NCBI RefSeq assembly: GCF_004310345.1
Contig: NZ_SISK01000009.1
Location: 62,001 to 126,000 of the forward strand
Source: Paracoccus subflavus
Lineage (GTDB): Bacteria; Pseudomonadota; Alphaproteobacteria; Rhodobacterales; Rhodobacteraceae
Direction of reading: 5' to 3'
DNA: 64,000 nucleotides
The translations under genes were made by a program, and so were the position numbers. The notes beneath the pieces were generated by a model, which made no database searches, was not told where the DNA came from, and worked only from the letters and a program-made list of their open reading frames with translations. Below are positions 45,451 to 54,794 of the stretch, piece by piece (the stretch's first letter is position 1; every line of letters begins with the position of its first letter).

Positions 45451-45470
45451 TCCGCAGGGATCGCCAGACG

Positions 45471-45498
45471 AAACGCCCCGGAGACATCCGGGGCGTTT
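45471..45498 (+). terminator. Strong bidirectional terminator after rpmD
   Basis: Perfect 11-bp stem AAACGCCCCGG/CCGGGGCGTTT with loop AGACAT, followed by TTTC on the plus strand and preceded by AAACG-type sequence giving T-runs on the minus strand. It separates rpmD from the convergent VPLPA-CTERM gene and can serve both. Confidence 0.9.
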
Positions 45499-45513
45499 TT
45501 CGTTGGGTTTCGG

Positions 45514-46200
45514 TCAGGCGGCCCGCCGGCGCCGGCGCAGGCCAGCCAGGGCCGCCGCGCCACCGGCCAGCAGCAGACCCGAGGCCGGCAGGGGAATGGG
45601 CGCGGGGTTCATGTCCCCCGTGACGGATACGTCATAGCCGGACGCGCCCCCGTGATCCTCGCGCAGGATCTGGAGATAGTTCATGCCGGACCCCAGACTT
45701 CCCAGCGACAGGGTGAATTCGCCCGGCGACACCCCGCCGGGGCGCAGGTAACCGCCCAGGAATGTGCCGTTCAGCCAGACGAACAGCCCGTTATCGACCC
45801 CAAAGGACGCGCTGACGTTGCCGATGCCGCCGACCCCGCCATCCAGTTCGTAGATGATGGCCGTTTCGCTGTTGATGGGCCACGAGGCGGGGATCCCGAC
45901 GGGACCGGCCGACCAGGCGCCGCCCGGTGCCGCCGGATTGGTCAGCCACGATCCCAGGGCCGTGGACGCCGCAGACAGGTCCGGCTCGTTGCCTGCCGGG
46001 ATGTCCAGGGCCGGATCGCCGCCCAAGACATCGGCAAGGGGAAACATGAAGGTGCCTCCGAACGGGTTGGTTCCGTCCAGAACGGTGCCGATGCCGCTGT
46101 TGTAGCGGCCCGGCGTGCTGCCGTCGATCAGCGTCGCAGCCTCGGCCGCGCCTGCCAGCCCGCCGGCTGCCAGAAATGCCGCAAGAACCCTGAGTCTCAT
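45514..46200 (-). CDS. Second VPLPA-CTERM sorting-domain protein, inside the ribosomal supercluster
   Basis: 228 residues. Signal peptide MRLRVLAAFLAAGGLAGAAEA, exported domain of about 165 residues rich in Gly and hydrophobic strands (FGVDNGLFVWLNGTFLGG; NYLQILREDHGG resembles the beta-sandwich of surface lectin-like PEP-CTERM proteins), then IPLPASG, a hydrophobic helix (LLLAGGAAALAGL) and RRRRR. The tripartite end is that of XrtD substrates, so it should be processed by the exosortase at 11123-12724. The ATG at 46200 has GAGGTGG upstream; a -10-like TATACT lies near 46240-46235 on the minus strand. Its exported domain differs from that of the first substrate. Confidence 0.87.
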   Translation of the reverse strand: MRLRVLAAFLAAGGLAGAAEAATLIDGSTPGRYNSGIGTVLDGTNPFGGTFMFPLADVLGGDPALDIPAGNEPDLSAASTALGSWLTNPAAPGGAWSAGPVGIPASWPINSETAIIYELDGGVGGIGNVSASFGVDNGLFVWLNGTFLGGYLRPGGVSPGEFTLSLGSLGSGMNYLQILREDHGGASGYDVSVTGDMNPAPIPLPASGLLLAGGAAALAGLRRRRRAA

Positions 46201-46355
46201 GATCCACCTCGATCGCAACATGGAAACCGGCGACAGTATAGCACGGGTCCGATCGGTCCCGAAAAGGATTGAAGCCCGCCCCGCCGGGAAAAAACGCTCG
46301 CCGCAACGCGCGGTTGTGTCTAACCTGCCGCGGAATCCCTTGGGCGGAGCATCCC

Positions 46356-47075
46356 GTGACGGTACGTGTGATCCTGGCTTGCGCGGCCCTTTCCGGGCTG
46401 GTGTCCGTGCCGGCGGCCTGGGCCGGGCCCTGGGCCCGCGAGGCCGGCCAGGCCTTTGTGTCGGTGACGCGCGAACAGGATCGCGCCGGCAATGCCCATA
46501 CCGGCCTTTACGCGGAATACGGCCTGACGCGCCGCCGGACCCTGGGGGTCGAGATCGGTTACACGGATGTCGGCGAAACCACGGCGATGCTGTGGTATCA
46601 GCGGTCCCTGGACAAGGAAACGGGGCCGAACCGGCTGTCCTGGTCGATGGGGATCGGCGCCATCCGGCGCGATGGCAGGGTGCTGCCCTCGAGCCGGATC
46701 GCCCTGATGTGGGGGCGGGGCCTCCAGGGGCCGTGGGAGGGCGGCTGGCTGACGGCCGAGGGGCGGATCACCGTCTCGGGCAAGGCCGAATCCCTGCGCA
46801 CCCGCCAAGGCCTCACCGGGGTGGAATATGCCTATCTGACGCCCGAGGTGGTGACCAAGCTGGATCTGACATGGGGGCTGCGGCCATCGCCGGCCTGGGC
46901 CGTGGTGAACCAACTGAGGGTAGAGGCGGCACGGGACCGCGATCTGTCGGCCCGGCTGGCGACCTCGCTGGTCCGTGACGTGCCCGGCCCGGCCCAGATC
47001 GAGGCCGGCGTGATCGCCCCCCTGGCCGGGCCGGGCGAACCTGCGCTGAAGATCGGTACCTGGCTGGAGTTCTAG
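46356..47075 (+). CDS. Probable outer-membrane beta-barrel or exported protein of unknown function (GTG start)
   Basis: 239 residues. Signal peptide (VRVILACAALSGLVSVPAAWA-GPWA), then alternating strand-like segments (AFVSVTREQD; LYAEYGLTRRRTLGVEIGYT; RLSWSMGIGAIRR) and a C-terminal KIGTWLEF ending in Phe, the usual final residue of outer-membrane barrels. Family not recognised. The GTG at 46356 has GGAG six bases upstream. It is divergent from the VPLPA gene (155-base spacer) and meets the next gene tail-to-tail with a four-base overlap (CTAG). Confidence 0.7.
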   Translation: MTVRVILACAALSGLVSVPAAWAGPWAREAGQAFVSVTREQDRAGNAHTGLYAEYGLTRRRTLGVEIGYTDVGETTAMLWYQRSLDKETGPNRLSWSMGIGAIRRDGRVLPSSRIALMWGRGLQGPWEGGWLTAEGRITVSGKAESLRTRQGLTGVEYAYLTPEVVTKLDLTWGLRPSPAWAVVNQLRVEAARDRDLSARLATSLVRDVPGPAQIEAGVIAPLAGPGEPALKIGTWLEF

Positions 47076-47689
47076 CCTTTCTCGCGGCAGGCATAGACCG
47101 CGCCGCCGACCGCCACCACCGACACCGCGGCCCCTGCGGCGATGGCGGGGGACGAGGCCATGGCCGCCGCCGCCCCGCCGATCGAGGACAAGGCCCCGGA
47201 GATGTAACCCTGCGTGCCGCTGAGGATCACCGCCCCCGATCCGTCGGGCAGGACGCGCAGGCCGTTCACCGCGCCCCGCGCCGCTGCCCCGCTGATGGCC
47301 ATGGCGGCATTGCGGGTCTGGTTCACGCGCTGGCAGGCGGTGCGGGCAGGCGCCTCGCACCGGCCATAGGCGTCGCGGCGCCCCAGGTCATAGCCGATGA
47401 TGGAATCGCTGCCGGTATCGTGACGCAGGCAAAAGGGACCGCGTTCGGCATCCGACAGGCCGGGGGTCAGGCTGCGCAGCACGACATAGCTGGGACAGGT
47501 GTCGCGTTTCCAGGCGGTGAACAGGACCTCGCGCCGGCTGAAATGATCGCTCAGCCCGGGCTCGTCCCGGTCATAGGCCAGTGGCACGTCCTTGCCGCTG
47601 ATGCGCGCGGTGCAGAACTCGGGCTCGGCGGCATTCGTGACCTGGGGGGCGGCGGACAGGCACAGGACGCAAAGAAGGGGGCGGATCAT
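47072..47689 (-). CDS. Exported Cys-containing protein of unknown function
   Basis: 205 residues. Signal peptide MIRPLLCVLCLSAAPQVTNA-AEPEF, a soluble domain with several Cys (FCTARISG; DTCPSYVV; FCLRHD; RCEAPARTACQ) that may form disulfides, then a Gly/Ala-rich hydrophobic C-terminal segment (ASSPAIAAGAAVSVVAVGGAVYA) ending CREKG. Family not recognised. Start at 47689; the frame is open to 47752, but no signal peptide begins there. The stop overlaps the convergent barrel-like gene. Confidence 0.68.
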   Translation of the reverse strand: MIRPLLCVLCLSAAPQVTNAAEPEFCTARISGKDVPLAYDRDEPGLSDHFSRREVLFTAWKRDTCPSYVVLRSLTPGLSDAERGPFCLRHDTGSDSIIGYDLGRRDAYGRCEAPARTACQRVNQTRNAAMAISGAAARGAVNGLRVLPDGSGAVILSGTQGYISGALSSIGGAAAAMASSPAIAAGAAVSVVAVGGAVYACREKG

Positions 47690-47784
47690 GGAAAGGGTCC
47701 ATCGGGCAAATCGTTTTCCGTGATAGGATCGGGGCGCTGATGCGCAATTCACATCCGCTTGTCTGCGGCGTGACCAGGCCGCCC

Positions 47785-47813
47785 TTGCCCCGTGGATCGG
47801 TTCGGTCTATACG
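47785..47813 (+). promoter_or_regulatory. Predicted promoter of the rplO-secY-adk unit
   Basis: TTGCCC (47785-47790), 17-base spacer, TATACG (47808-47813), about 90 bases upstream of rplO. It restarts ribosomal expression after the three inserted genes. Confidence 0.62.
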
Positions 47814-47905
47814 CCCGCGGGTGCCAAGGGGCACCGATTCAATAACCATATGCCGTGTCCGCCCTGTTTTCGCTTCGGGGGCGTGTCCGGCCAAGGAGAA
47901 GCGAC

Positions 47906-48385
47906 ATGAAACTGCATGAAATCCGCGACAACGACGGCGCCAACCGCAAGAAAAAGCGCGTGGCGCGCGGTCCGGGCTCGGGCAAGGGCAAGACCGCCGG
48001 CCGGGGCATCAAGGGCCAGAAATCGCGGTCGGGCGTTGCCCTGAACGGCTATGAAGGCGGGCAGATGCCGCTTTATCGCCGCCTGCCCAAGCGCGGCTTC
48101 ACCAAGCCGAACGCCAAGTCCTTTGCGGTGGTGAACCTGGGCCAGATCCAGTCCTTTGTCGATGCGGGCAAGATCGACGCGGGCACTGAGCTGACCGAGG
48201 ATGCCCTGGTCGCCTCGGGCCTGGTGCGGCGCAAGCTGGACGGCATCCGTCTGCTGGCCAAGGGCGAGGTGACCTCGGCCCTGACGATTTCCGTGACCGG
48301 CGCGTCGAAATCGGCCGTCGAGGCGGTCGAAAAGGCGGGCGGCCGCGTGTCGCTGCCGGTCGCGGCCCAGGCGGCGGCGGAATAA
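47906..48385 (+). CDS. rplO: 50S ribosomal protein L15
   Basis: 159 residues. [57 protein letters not shown] and a C-terminal [12 protein letters not shown]. Assembly protein of 50S. ATG at 47906 has AAGGAG upstream; the frame extends to 47855 without a better start. Confidence 0.97.
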   Translation: MKLHEIRDNDGANRKKKRVARGPGSGKGKTAGRGIKGQKSRSGVALNGYEGGQMPLYRRLPKRGFTKPNAKSFAVVNLGQIQSFVDAGKIDAGTELTEDALVASGLVRRKLDGIRLLAKGEVTSALTISVTGASKSAVEAVEKAGGRVSLPVAAQAAAE

Positions 48386-48395
48386 GCTGTTGAAC

Positions 48396-48469
48396 GGGGC
48401 GGCACCGCCCCTTATGCAGCAATCAGCTTTTCCTGGCGCCGCCGGTCCCGGAAACGGACACGGCGGCGC
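48396..48469 (+). promoter_or_regulatory. Two hairpins in the rplO-secY spacer
   Basis: First hairpin 48396-48411 (GGGGCG, GCAC loop, CGCCCC) followed by TTATGC. Second has arms GCGCCGCCG (48436-48444) and CGGCGGCGC (48461-48469), a perfect 9-bp stem with a 16-base loop. Neither has a strong T-tract; possible processing or attenuation sites controlling secY level. Confidence 0.45.
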
Positions 48470-48493
48470 TGTCTTGACACGGGAACGACACAC

Positions 48494-49864
<1,371 letters not shown>

Positions 49865-49893
49865 CAAGGACCGACGAGGGGGACAGTGCCGTC

Positions 49894-50577
49894 ATGACGA
49901 TCAATATCATTCTGCTGGGGCCGCCCGGTGCCGGCAAGGGGACCCAGGCCCGCCGTCTGGTCGATGACCGGGGGCTGGTGCAACTGTCCACGGGGGACAT
50001 GCTGCGCGCGGCCCGGTCCTCGGGGACCGAGATGGGCCGGCGCGTGGCCGAGGTCATGGACCGGGGCGAACTGGTCACCGACGAGATCGTCATCGGCCTG
50101 ATCCGCGAAAAGCTGTCCGAGGGCGGAAACGGCTTCATCTTCGACGGCTTTCCCCGCACGCTGGCCCAGGCCGATGCCCTGGGGGCGCTTCTGGATGAAA
50201 CCGGAATGGTGCTGGACGCGGTGGTGGAAATGCAGGTGGACGACCAGGCGCTGGTCCGCCGCATCACCGGCCGCTATACCTGCGGCAATTGCGGCGAAGT
50301 CTATCACGACGACACCAAGCCCACGGCCAGGCCGGGGGTGTGCGACGTCTGCGGATCGACGGACCTGCGCCGCCGCGCCGACGACAACGAGGACAGTCTG
50401 AAAACCCGGCTGCTGGAATATTACAAGAAGACCTCGCCGCTGATCGGGTATTATCATGCCAAGGGCAAGCTGAAGGTCGTGGACGGACTGGCCGACATGG
50501 ACCAGGTGGCCGGCCAGATCGCCGCCGCCCTGCCGATGCCGCAGCACGCACTTGACGCGGCAGGCCGCGGCTTATAA
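49894..50577 (+). CDS. adk: Adenylate kinase, zinc-binding LID form
   Basis: 227 residues. P-loop [32 protein letters not shown] and the long LID with four cysteines (CGNC...CDVC), which bind structural zinc in many non-enteric adenylate kinases. Converts ATP + AMP to 2 ADP. Downstream of secY by 29 bases, the conserved order of the spc operon end. Confidence 0.96.
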   Translation: MTINIILLGPPGAGKGTQARRLVDDRGLVQLSTGDMLRAARSSGTEMGRRVAEVMDRGELVTDEIVIGLIREKLSEGGNGFIFDGFPRTLAQADALGALLDETGMVLDAVVEMQVDDQALVRRITGRYTCGNCGEVYHDDTKPTARPGVCDVCGSTDLRRRADDNEDSLKTRLLEYYKKTSPLIGYYHAKGKLKVVDGLADMDQVAGQIAAALPMPQHALDAAGRGL

Positions 50578-50670
50578 GTCACGGCATCTCGCAAGAGAAT
50601 CACCCTGTGAAGCGGGTGGATCATCCGTTGGCCCGGAGGCATCGCTTTCGGGCCTTGCGTTGTGAAAAAA

Positions 50671-50690
50671 GGTTCCGGCGTTACGGAACC
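50671..50690 (+). promoter_or_regulatory. Leader hairpin upstream of rpsM
   Basis: GGTTCCG (50671-50677), loop GCGTTA, CGGAACC (50684-50690): a perfect 7-bp stem 23 bases before the rpsM GTG, without a T-tract. Possibly a translational control element for the alpha operon. Confidence 0.4.
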
Positions 50691-50712
50691 GCAACTGTAT
50701 AAAGGAAAACGC

Positions 50713-51081
50713 GTGGCTCGTATTGCTGGCGTCAACATTCCGACCGGGAAACGCGTCCCGATCGCCCTGACCTATATCCACGGCATCGGCCCGATGTATG
50801 CCGAACAGATCTGCGAGGCCGTCGGCATCGACCGCGCCCGCCGCGTGAACGACCTGTCGGATGCCGAAGTTCTGCAAATCCGCGAATACATCGACGCCAA
50901 CCTGACCGTCGAAGGCGACCTGCGCCGCGAAACGCAGATGAACATCAAGCGCATGATGGACCTGGGTTCCTATCGCGGTCTGCGCCATCGCCGCGGCCTG
51001 CCGGTCCGCGGTCAGCGTACCCACACCAATGCCCGCACCCGCAAGGGCCCGGCCAAGCCGATCGCCGGCAAGAAGAAGTAA
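50713..51081 (+). CDS. rpsM: 30S ribosomal protein S13 (GTG start)
   Basis: 122 residues. [83 protein letters not shown]. The start is GTG at 50713, as the conserved S13 N-terminus requires, with AAAGGA upstream. The frame extends to 50662 through the leader hairpin. First gene of the alpha operon. Confidence 0.96.
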   Translation: MARIAGVNIPTGKRVPIALTYIHGIGPMYAEQICEAVGIDRARRVNDLSDAEVLQIREYIDANLTVEGDLRRETQMNIKRMMDLGSYRGLRHRRGLPVRGQRTHTNARTRKGPAKPIAGKKK

Positions 51082-51093
51082 GGGGCAGGATCA

Positions 51094-51483
51094 ATGGCAC
51101 GCGACAAGACCCGCATGAAGCGCAAGGAGCGCAAGAACATCGCCACCGGCGTGGCGCATGTGAACTCCTCGTTCAACAACACCAAGATCCTAATTTCGGA
51201 CGTTCAGGGCAATGCGATCGCCTGGTCGTCCGCCGGCACCATGGGCTTCAAGGGATCGCGCAAGTCGACTCCCTATGCCGCCCAGATGGCTGCCGAGGAT
51301 GCCGGCCGCAAGGCCCAGGAACACGGCGTCCGCACGCTGGAGGTCGAGGTTCAGGGCCCCGGTTCGGGCCGCGAATCCGCGTTGCGCGCATTGGCCTCGG
51401 TCGGCTTCAACATCACCGCGATCCGCGACGTGACGCCGATTGCCCACAACGGATGCCGCCCCCCGAAGCGTCGCCGCGTCTGA
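51094..51483 (+). CDS. rpsK: 30S ribosomal protein S11
   Basis: 129 residues. [50 protein letters not shown] and [24 protein letters not shown]. Part of the 30S platform. rpsD, which follows in E. coli, is absent here, as usual in Alphaproteobacteria. Confidence 0.97.
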   Translation: MARDKTRMKRKERKNIATGVAHVNSSFNNTKILISDVQGNAIAWSSAGTMGFKGSRKSTPYAAQMAAEDAGRKAQEHGVRTLEVEVQGPGSGRESALRALASVGFNITAIRDVTPIAHNGCRPPKRRRV

Positions 51484-51500
51484 TTTCAGATGAACCTTGA

Positions 51501-51528
51501 CCGGACCGCGCCATGCTGCGCGGTTCGG
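51501..51528 (+). terminator. Terminator-like hairpin between rpsK and rpoA
   Basis: 11-bp stem CCGGACCGCGC/GCGCGGTTCGG (one G-T wobble), loop CATGCT, followed by CTTTTCCGTTTTC. It looks like an intrinsic terminator with a T-rich tail and would attenuate rpoA relative to the ribosomal genes unless antiterminated. Confidence 0.7.
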
Positions 51529-51598
51529 CTTTTCCGTTTTCAACCTCGGGCGTTTCCGGCCAGGGACATGGGCCGGGGGCAAGTATGGAGGCAAACGC

Positions 51599-52615
51599 AT
51601 GATCCACAAGAACTGGGCCGAGCTGATCAAGCCGACGCAATTGGTCGTCAAGCAAGGCGCGGATGCCACCCGCACCGCCACGCTGGTCGCCGAGCCGCTG
51701 GAGCGGGGCTTTGGCCTGACGCTGGGCAACGCGCTGCGGCGTGTGTTGTTGTCGTCGCTGCAGGGGGGGGCCATCACCTCGGTGCAGATCGACAACGTTC
51801 TGCATGAATTCAGCAGCGTCGCGGGCGTCCGCGAGGACGTGACCGACATCGTCCTGAACCTCAAGGGCGTCACGCTGAAGATGGACGTGGAAGGGCCCAA
51901 GCGCCTGACCCTGTCCGCCAAGGGGCCGGGCGAGGTCAAGGCCGGCGACATCCAGGAAACCGCCGGCATCACCGTGCTGAACCGCGATCACGTCATCTGC
52001 CACCTGGACGACGGCGCCGATCTGAACATGGAACTGACCGTGCAGACCGGCAAGGGCTATGTGGCCGCCGACAAGAACCGCCCCGAGGATGCGCCCATCG
52101 GCCTGATCCCGATCGACGCGATCTTCTCGCCTGTCAAGCGCGTCAGCTATGAAGTCACGCCGACCCGCGAGGGGCAGGTGCTGGACTATGACAAGCTGAC
52201 CATGAAGATCGAAACCGACGGCTCGCTGACCCCCGAGGACGCGGTGGCCTATGCCGCGCGCATCGTTCAGGATCAGTTGTCGGTCTTCGTGAACTTCGAC
52301 GAGCCGGAATCGGCCAACCGCCAGGACAGCGACGACGGCCTGGAATTCGATCCGCGCCTGCTGAAGAAGGTGGACGAACTGGAACTGTCGGTGCGGTCGG
52401 CCAACTGTCTCAAGAACGACAACATCGTCTATATCGGCGACCTGATCCAGAAGACCGAGGCCGAGATGTTGCGGACCCCGAACTTTGGCCGCAAGTCCCT
52501 GAACGAGATCAAGGAAGTGCTGTCGGGCATGGGCCTGCATCTGGGTATGGATGTCGTGGACTGGCCGCCCGAGAACATCGAGGATCTGGCCAAGCGCTTC
52601 GACGACCAATTCTGA
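51599..52615 (+). CDS. rpoA: DNA-directed RNA polymerase alpha subunit
   Basis: 338 residues. N-terminal domain with [25 protein letters not shown] and dimer motifs; C-terminal domain with [55 protein letters not shown], which contacts UP elements and activators. ATG at 51599 follows GGAGG; the frame is open from 51497 through the hairpin region. Confidence 0.97.
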   Translation: MIHKNWAELIKPTQLVVKQGADATRTATLVAEPLERGFGLTLGNALRRVLLSSLQGGAITSVQIDNVLHEFSSVAGVREDVTDIVLNLKGVTLKMDVEGPKRLTLSAKGPGEVKAGDIQETAGITVLNRDHVICHLDDGADLNMELTVQTGKGYVAADKNRPEDAPIGLIPIDAIFSPVKRVSYEVTPTREGQVLDYDKLTMKIETDGSLTPEDAVAYAARIVQDQLSVFVNFDEPESANRQDSDDGLEFDPRLLKKVDELELSVRSANCLKNDNIVYIGDLIQKTEAEMLRTPNFGRKSLNEIKEVLSGMGLHLGMDVVDWPPENIEDLAKRFDDQF

Positions 52616-52721
52616 GCTTTGGCGGGGCCACGGTCCCGCCAATCGGGCAATCCGCCCCAAGGAGAGCGGCCCGCACGCATGGGCTGCCGGACAAAGCAAA
52701 ACACGTCAAAGGAGAAACATC

Positions 52722-53141
52722 ATGCGTCACGCCCGCGGCTATCGCCGCCTCAACCGCACCCACGAACACCGCAAGGCGCTGTTCGCCAACATGGCCGGCA
52801 GCCTGATCGAACACGAGCAGATCAAGACCACCCTGCCCAAGGCCAAGGAACTGCGTCCGATCGTCGAAAAGCTGATCACGCTGGCCAAGCGCGGCGATCT
52901 TCATGCGCGCCGCCAGGCTGCCTCGCAGCTCAAGCAGGATCAGCATGTCGCCAAGCTGTTCGAGGTTCTGGGGGCGCGCTACAAGGATCGCCAGGGGGGC
53001 TATGTCCGTATCCTGAAAGCCGGTTTCCGTTATGGCGACATGGCGCCGATGGCGATCATCGAATTCGTGGATCGCGATACATCGGCCAAGGGTGCTACGG
53101 ATCGTGCCCGTGTCGAGGCCGAAACAGCAGACGCCGAATAG
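52722..53141 (+). CDS. rplQ: 50S ribosomal protein L17
   Basis: 139 residues. [85 protein letters not shown]. Last gene of the alpha operon, followed by a terminator. AAAGGAG precedes the ATG. Confidence 0.97.
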   Translation: MRHARGYRRLNRTHEHRKALFANMAGSLIEHEQIKTTLPKAKELRPIVEKLITLAKRGDLHARRQAASQLKQDQHVAKLFEVLGARYKDRQGGYVRILKAGFRYGDMAPMAIIEFVDRDTSAKGATDRARVEAETADAE

Positions 53142-53190
53142 GCCTCTGCGCCGGGCCCGGAGCGGGCCATCGGGTCATTGATCGAATCAG

Positions 53191-53221
53191 ACGCCCCGTC
53201 GCCAGTCCGGCTGCGGGGCGT
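53191..53221 (+). terminator. Terminator after rplQ
   Basis: 8-bp stem ACGCCCCG/CGGGGCGT with a 15-base loop, followed by TTCTGTCTG. Closes the alpha operon about 50 bases after its last stop. Confidence 0.75.
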
Positions 53222-53447
53222 TTCTGTCTGAAAGCAGAGGAAGGGTCGGGCCTGAATGCTTGGAAGGCACAAGAAAACTCAGGACTGACGCTGCGTCATG
53301 ACGTTCATCATCGGTCAGGGGCATTGCCAGCAACTGCTGGCAGAGATCCGCTGGCAGGGCATGAATTCCGCTGAAACATCTCATGCCGGGGATCTCCCAT
53401 CCCGTTAATGATATGGCAAGAATTTTGCGTCACACCTAGAATGTCCG

Positions 53448-53476
53448 TTGACGGTAATGAAGGCAATTTGTCTAAA
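53448..53476 (+). promoter_or_regulatory. Predicted promoter directly abutting the luxR-type start
   Basis: TTGACG (53448-53453), 17-base spacer, TCTAAA (53471-53476). The start codon is at 53482, so transcription would begin at or next to the ATG, implying a leaderless mRNA. Consistent with the lack of a ribosome-binding site. Confidence 0.42.
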
Positions 53477-53481
53477 AAGTC

Positions 53482-54093
53482 ATGTCATCACGCGCAGATA
53501 TCAATGCAGGCTTGCGGAAACTGGGGAAACACGCCCCGGCCGGCTATTTCGTGGGCCTGCATATCCGTTTTGCCGCCCCTTTGATGCAGTTCCAGACCTA
53601 TTCAGAAAAGTGGTCTGAGTTCTATTCCCAGAACGGCTATGCGCTGCGCGATCCGACGATTGCCTGGGGATTTTCCACAACCGGCGCCTGCCGCTGGTCC
53701 AGCCTGCCCATTCCGGACCCGTTCAACATTCTCAAGGATGCCGCGGATCATGGCCTGACCTATGGCCTGACGGTATCCTGCGGACCGATCAACTCGCGCA
53801 CGATCGCCAGCTTCGCGCGCAGCGACCGCGAGTTCACGGATGACGAGATCGACGAGATCTCGGCCACGGTAGGCCGGCTTCACGATTCGACGGAGCCGCC
53901 GACAAGCCTGACAAAGGCTCAAAAAGAGGCCCTTCGTTGCGTTGCGGAGGGCGATCGTCATGCGGCAGCGGCAGCCAAGCTTGGCATTACCGAAAGCGCG
54001 TTCAAGGCAAGGTTGATTTCAGTCCGCGAAAGACTGAAGGCACGCACAACGGCCGAGGCGCTGCAACGGGCCAAGGAATACCGTCTGCTTTAA
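53482..54093 (+). CDS. LuxR-family autoinducer-binding transcriptional regulator
   Basis: 203 residues. N-terminal autoinducer-binding domain: PAGYFVGLHIRFAAPLMQFQTYSEKWSEFYSQNGYALRDPTIAWG, GACRWSSLPIPDP, SRTIASFARSDREFTDDEI; it keeps the W, Y, D, P and W pocket residues usual for acyl-homoserine-lactone sensors. C-terminal LuxR HTH: LTKAQKEALRCVAEGDRHAAAAAKLGITESAFKARLISVRERL. Senses the signal made by the adjacent synthase and regulates quorum genes, possibly the EPS locus. 63 bases upstream of luxI. No clear ribosome-binding site; the start is set by domain length. Confidence 0.88.
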   Translation: MSSRADINAGLRKLGKHAPAGYFVGLHIRFAAPLMQFQTYSEKWSEFYSQNGYALRDPTIAWGFSTTGACRWSSLPIPDPFNILKDAADHGLTYGLTVSCGPINSRTIASFARSDREFTDDEIDEISATVGRLHDSTEPPTSLTKAQKEALRCVAEGDRHAAAAAKLGITESAFKARLISVRERLKARTTAEALQRAKEYRLL

Positions 54094-54156
54094 GGACATC
54101 GCCCAGGGGAGCCATGACGCGGGGAAGGGTCATCCCAACACCCCAGGAGAATGACC

Positions 54157-54747
54157 ATGCTGACGACCACGCTTTCCTTTTCCAACCTGCACCACCATGG
54201 CGAGTTATTCGCCAAGCTTTTTCGCGCCCGCAAGCAGAGCTTTATCATCCAGAAGAACTGGGATCTGCCCGAGGCCGAGGACATGGAGTTCGACCAGTAC
54301 GACACGCCCCAGAGCCGATGGATCGCGGTTCATGACAAGGGCGAGGTTCTGGCGGGCTTTCGCCTGACGCCCACCATCGCCCGCTGCGGCATCTACAGCT
54401 ACATGATCCGGGATGCGCAAAAGGGTATCCTGGGCGGGTCGATCCCCCAGGATCTTCTGTATGCCGAGGCGCCGGTGGACGAGCAGGTGTGGGAATGCTC
54501 GCGCGTGTTCGTTGGCCACGACATCCCCCAGAGCCTCCGGCGCAAGGTCCATTTCAAGATGGTCGAGGCCATGACCGCATCGGCGCGCGAACTGGGTGCC
54601 ACGCGGCTGATCGCGCTGACCGGCGCAAGCTGGCCGCGCTGGTACGGCCGCTGCGGCCTCGAGGCCGAGGCCATGGGCCGCGTGCTGTGGATCGACGACG
54701 GCCATTTCCAGTGCGTGTCGATCAACCTGACCGCCAAGATGCACTGA
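54157..54747 (+). CDS. Acyl-homoserine-lactone synthase (LuxI family)
   Basis: 196 residues. The invariant LuxI residues are visible in order: R25, F29, W35, D46, D49, R69, E113 and R116 (FRARKQSFIIQKNWDLPEAEDMEFDQYDTP...GFRL...ECSRVF). It makes an acyl-homoserine lactone from S-adenosylmethionine and an acyl carrier or CoA donor; acyl length cannot be read from sequence. CCAGGAGA precedes two ATGs (54151, 54157); 54157 gives normal spacing. It and its receptor gene lie directly after the alpha operon. Confidence 0.91.
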   Translation: MLTTTLSFSNLHHHGELFAKLFRARKQSFIIQKNWDLPEAEDMEFDQYDTPQSRWIAVHDKGEVLAGFRLTPTIARCGIYSYMIRDAQKGILGGSIPQDLLYAEAPVDEQVWECSRVFVGHDIPQSLRRKVHFKMVEAMTASARELGATRLIALTGASWPRWYGRCGLEAEAMGRVLWIDDGHFQCVSINLTAKMH

Positions 54748-54794
54748 GGCGGGGGCTGTTCGCGGCCAGCGGGCCGCCCTACATTGACGGCATC

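Larger units (their letters stand above)
53142..53481. other. Intergenic region between rplQ and luxR-type gene
   Basis: 340 bases. Contains the rplQ terminator (53191-53221) and a predicted promoter next to the luxR start (53448-53476). I see no clear 18-20-base lux-box palindrome and no gene. Confidence 0.55.

Noticed and set aside
54114..54133. ATGAC...GTCAT inverted repeat between luxR and luxI as a lux box
   Set aside because: Arms of only five bases with a 10-base spacer; it does not match lux-box consensus, so not called as an operator.
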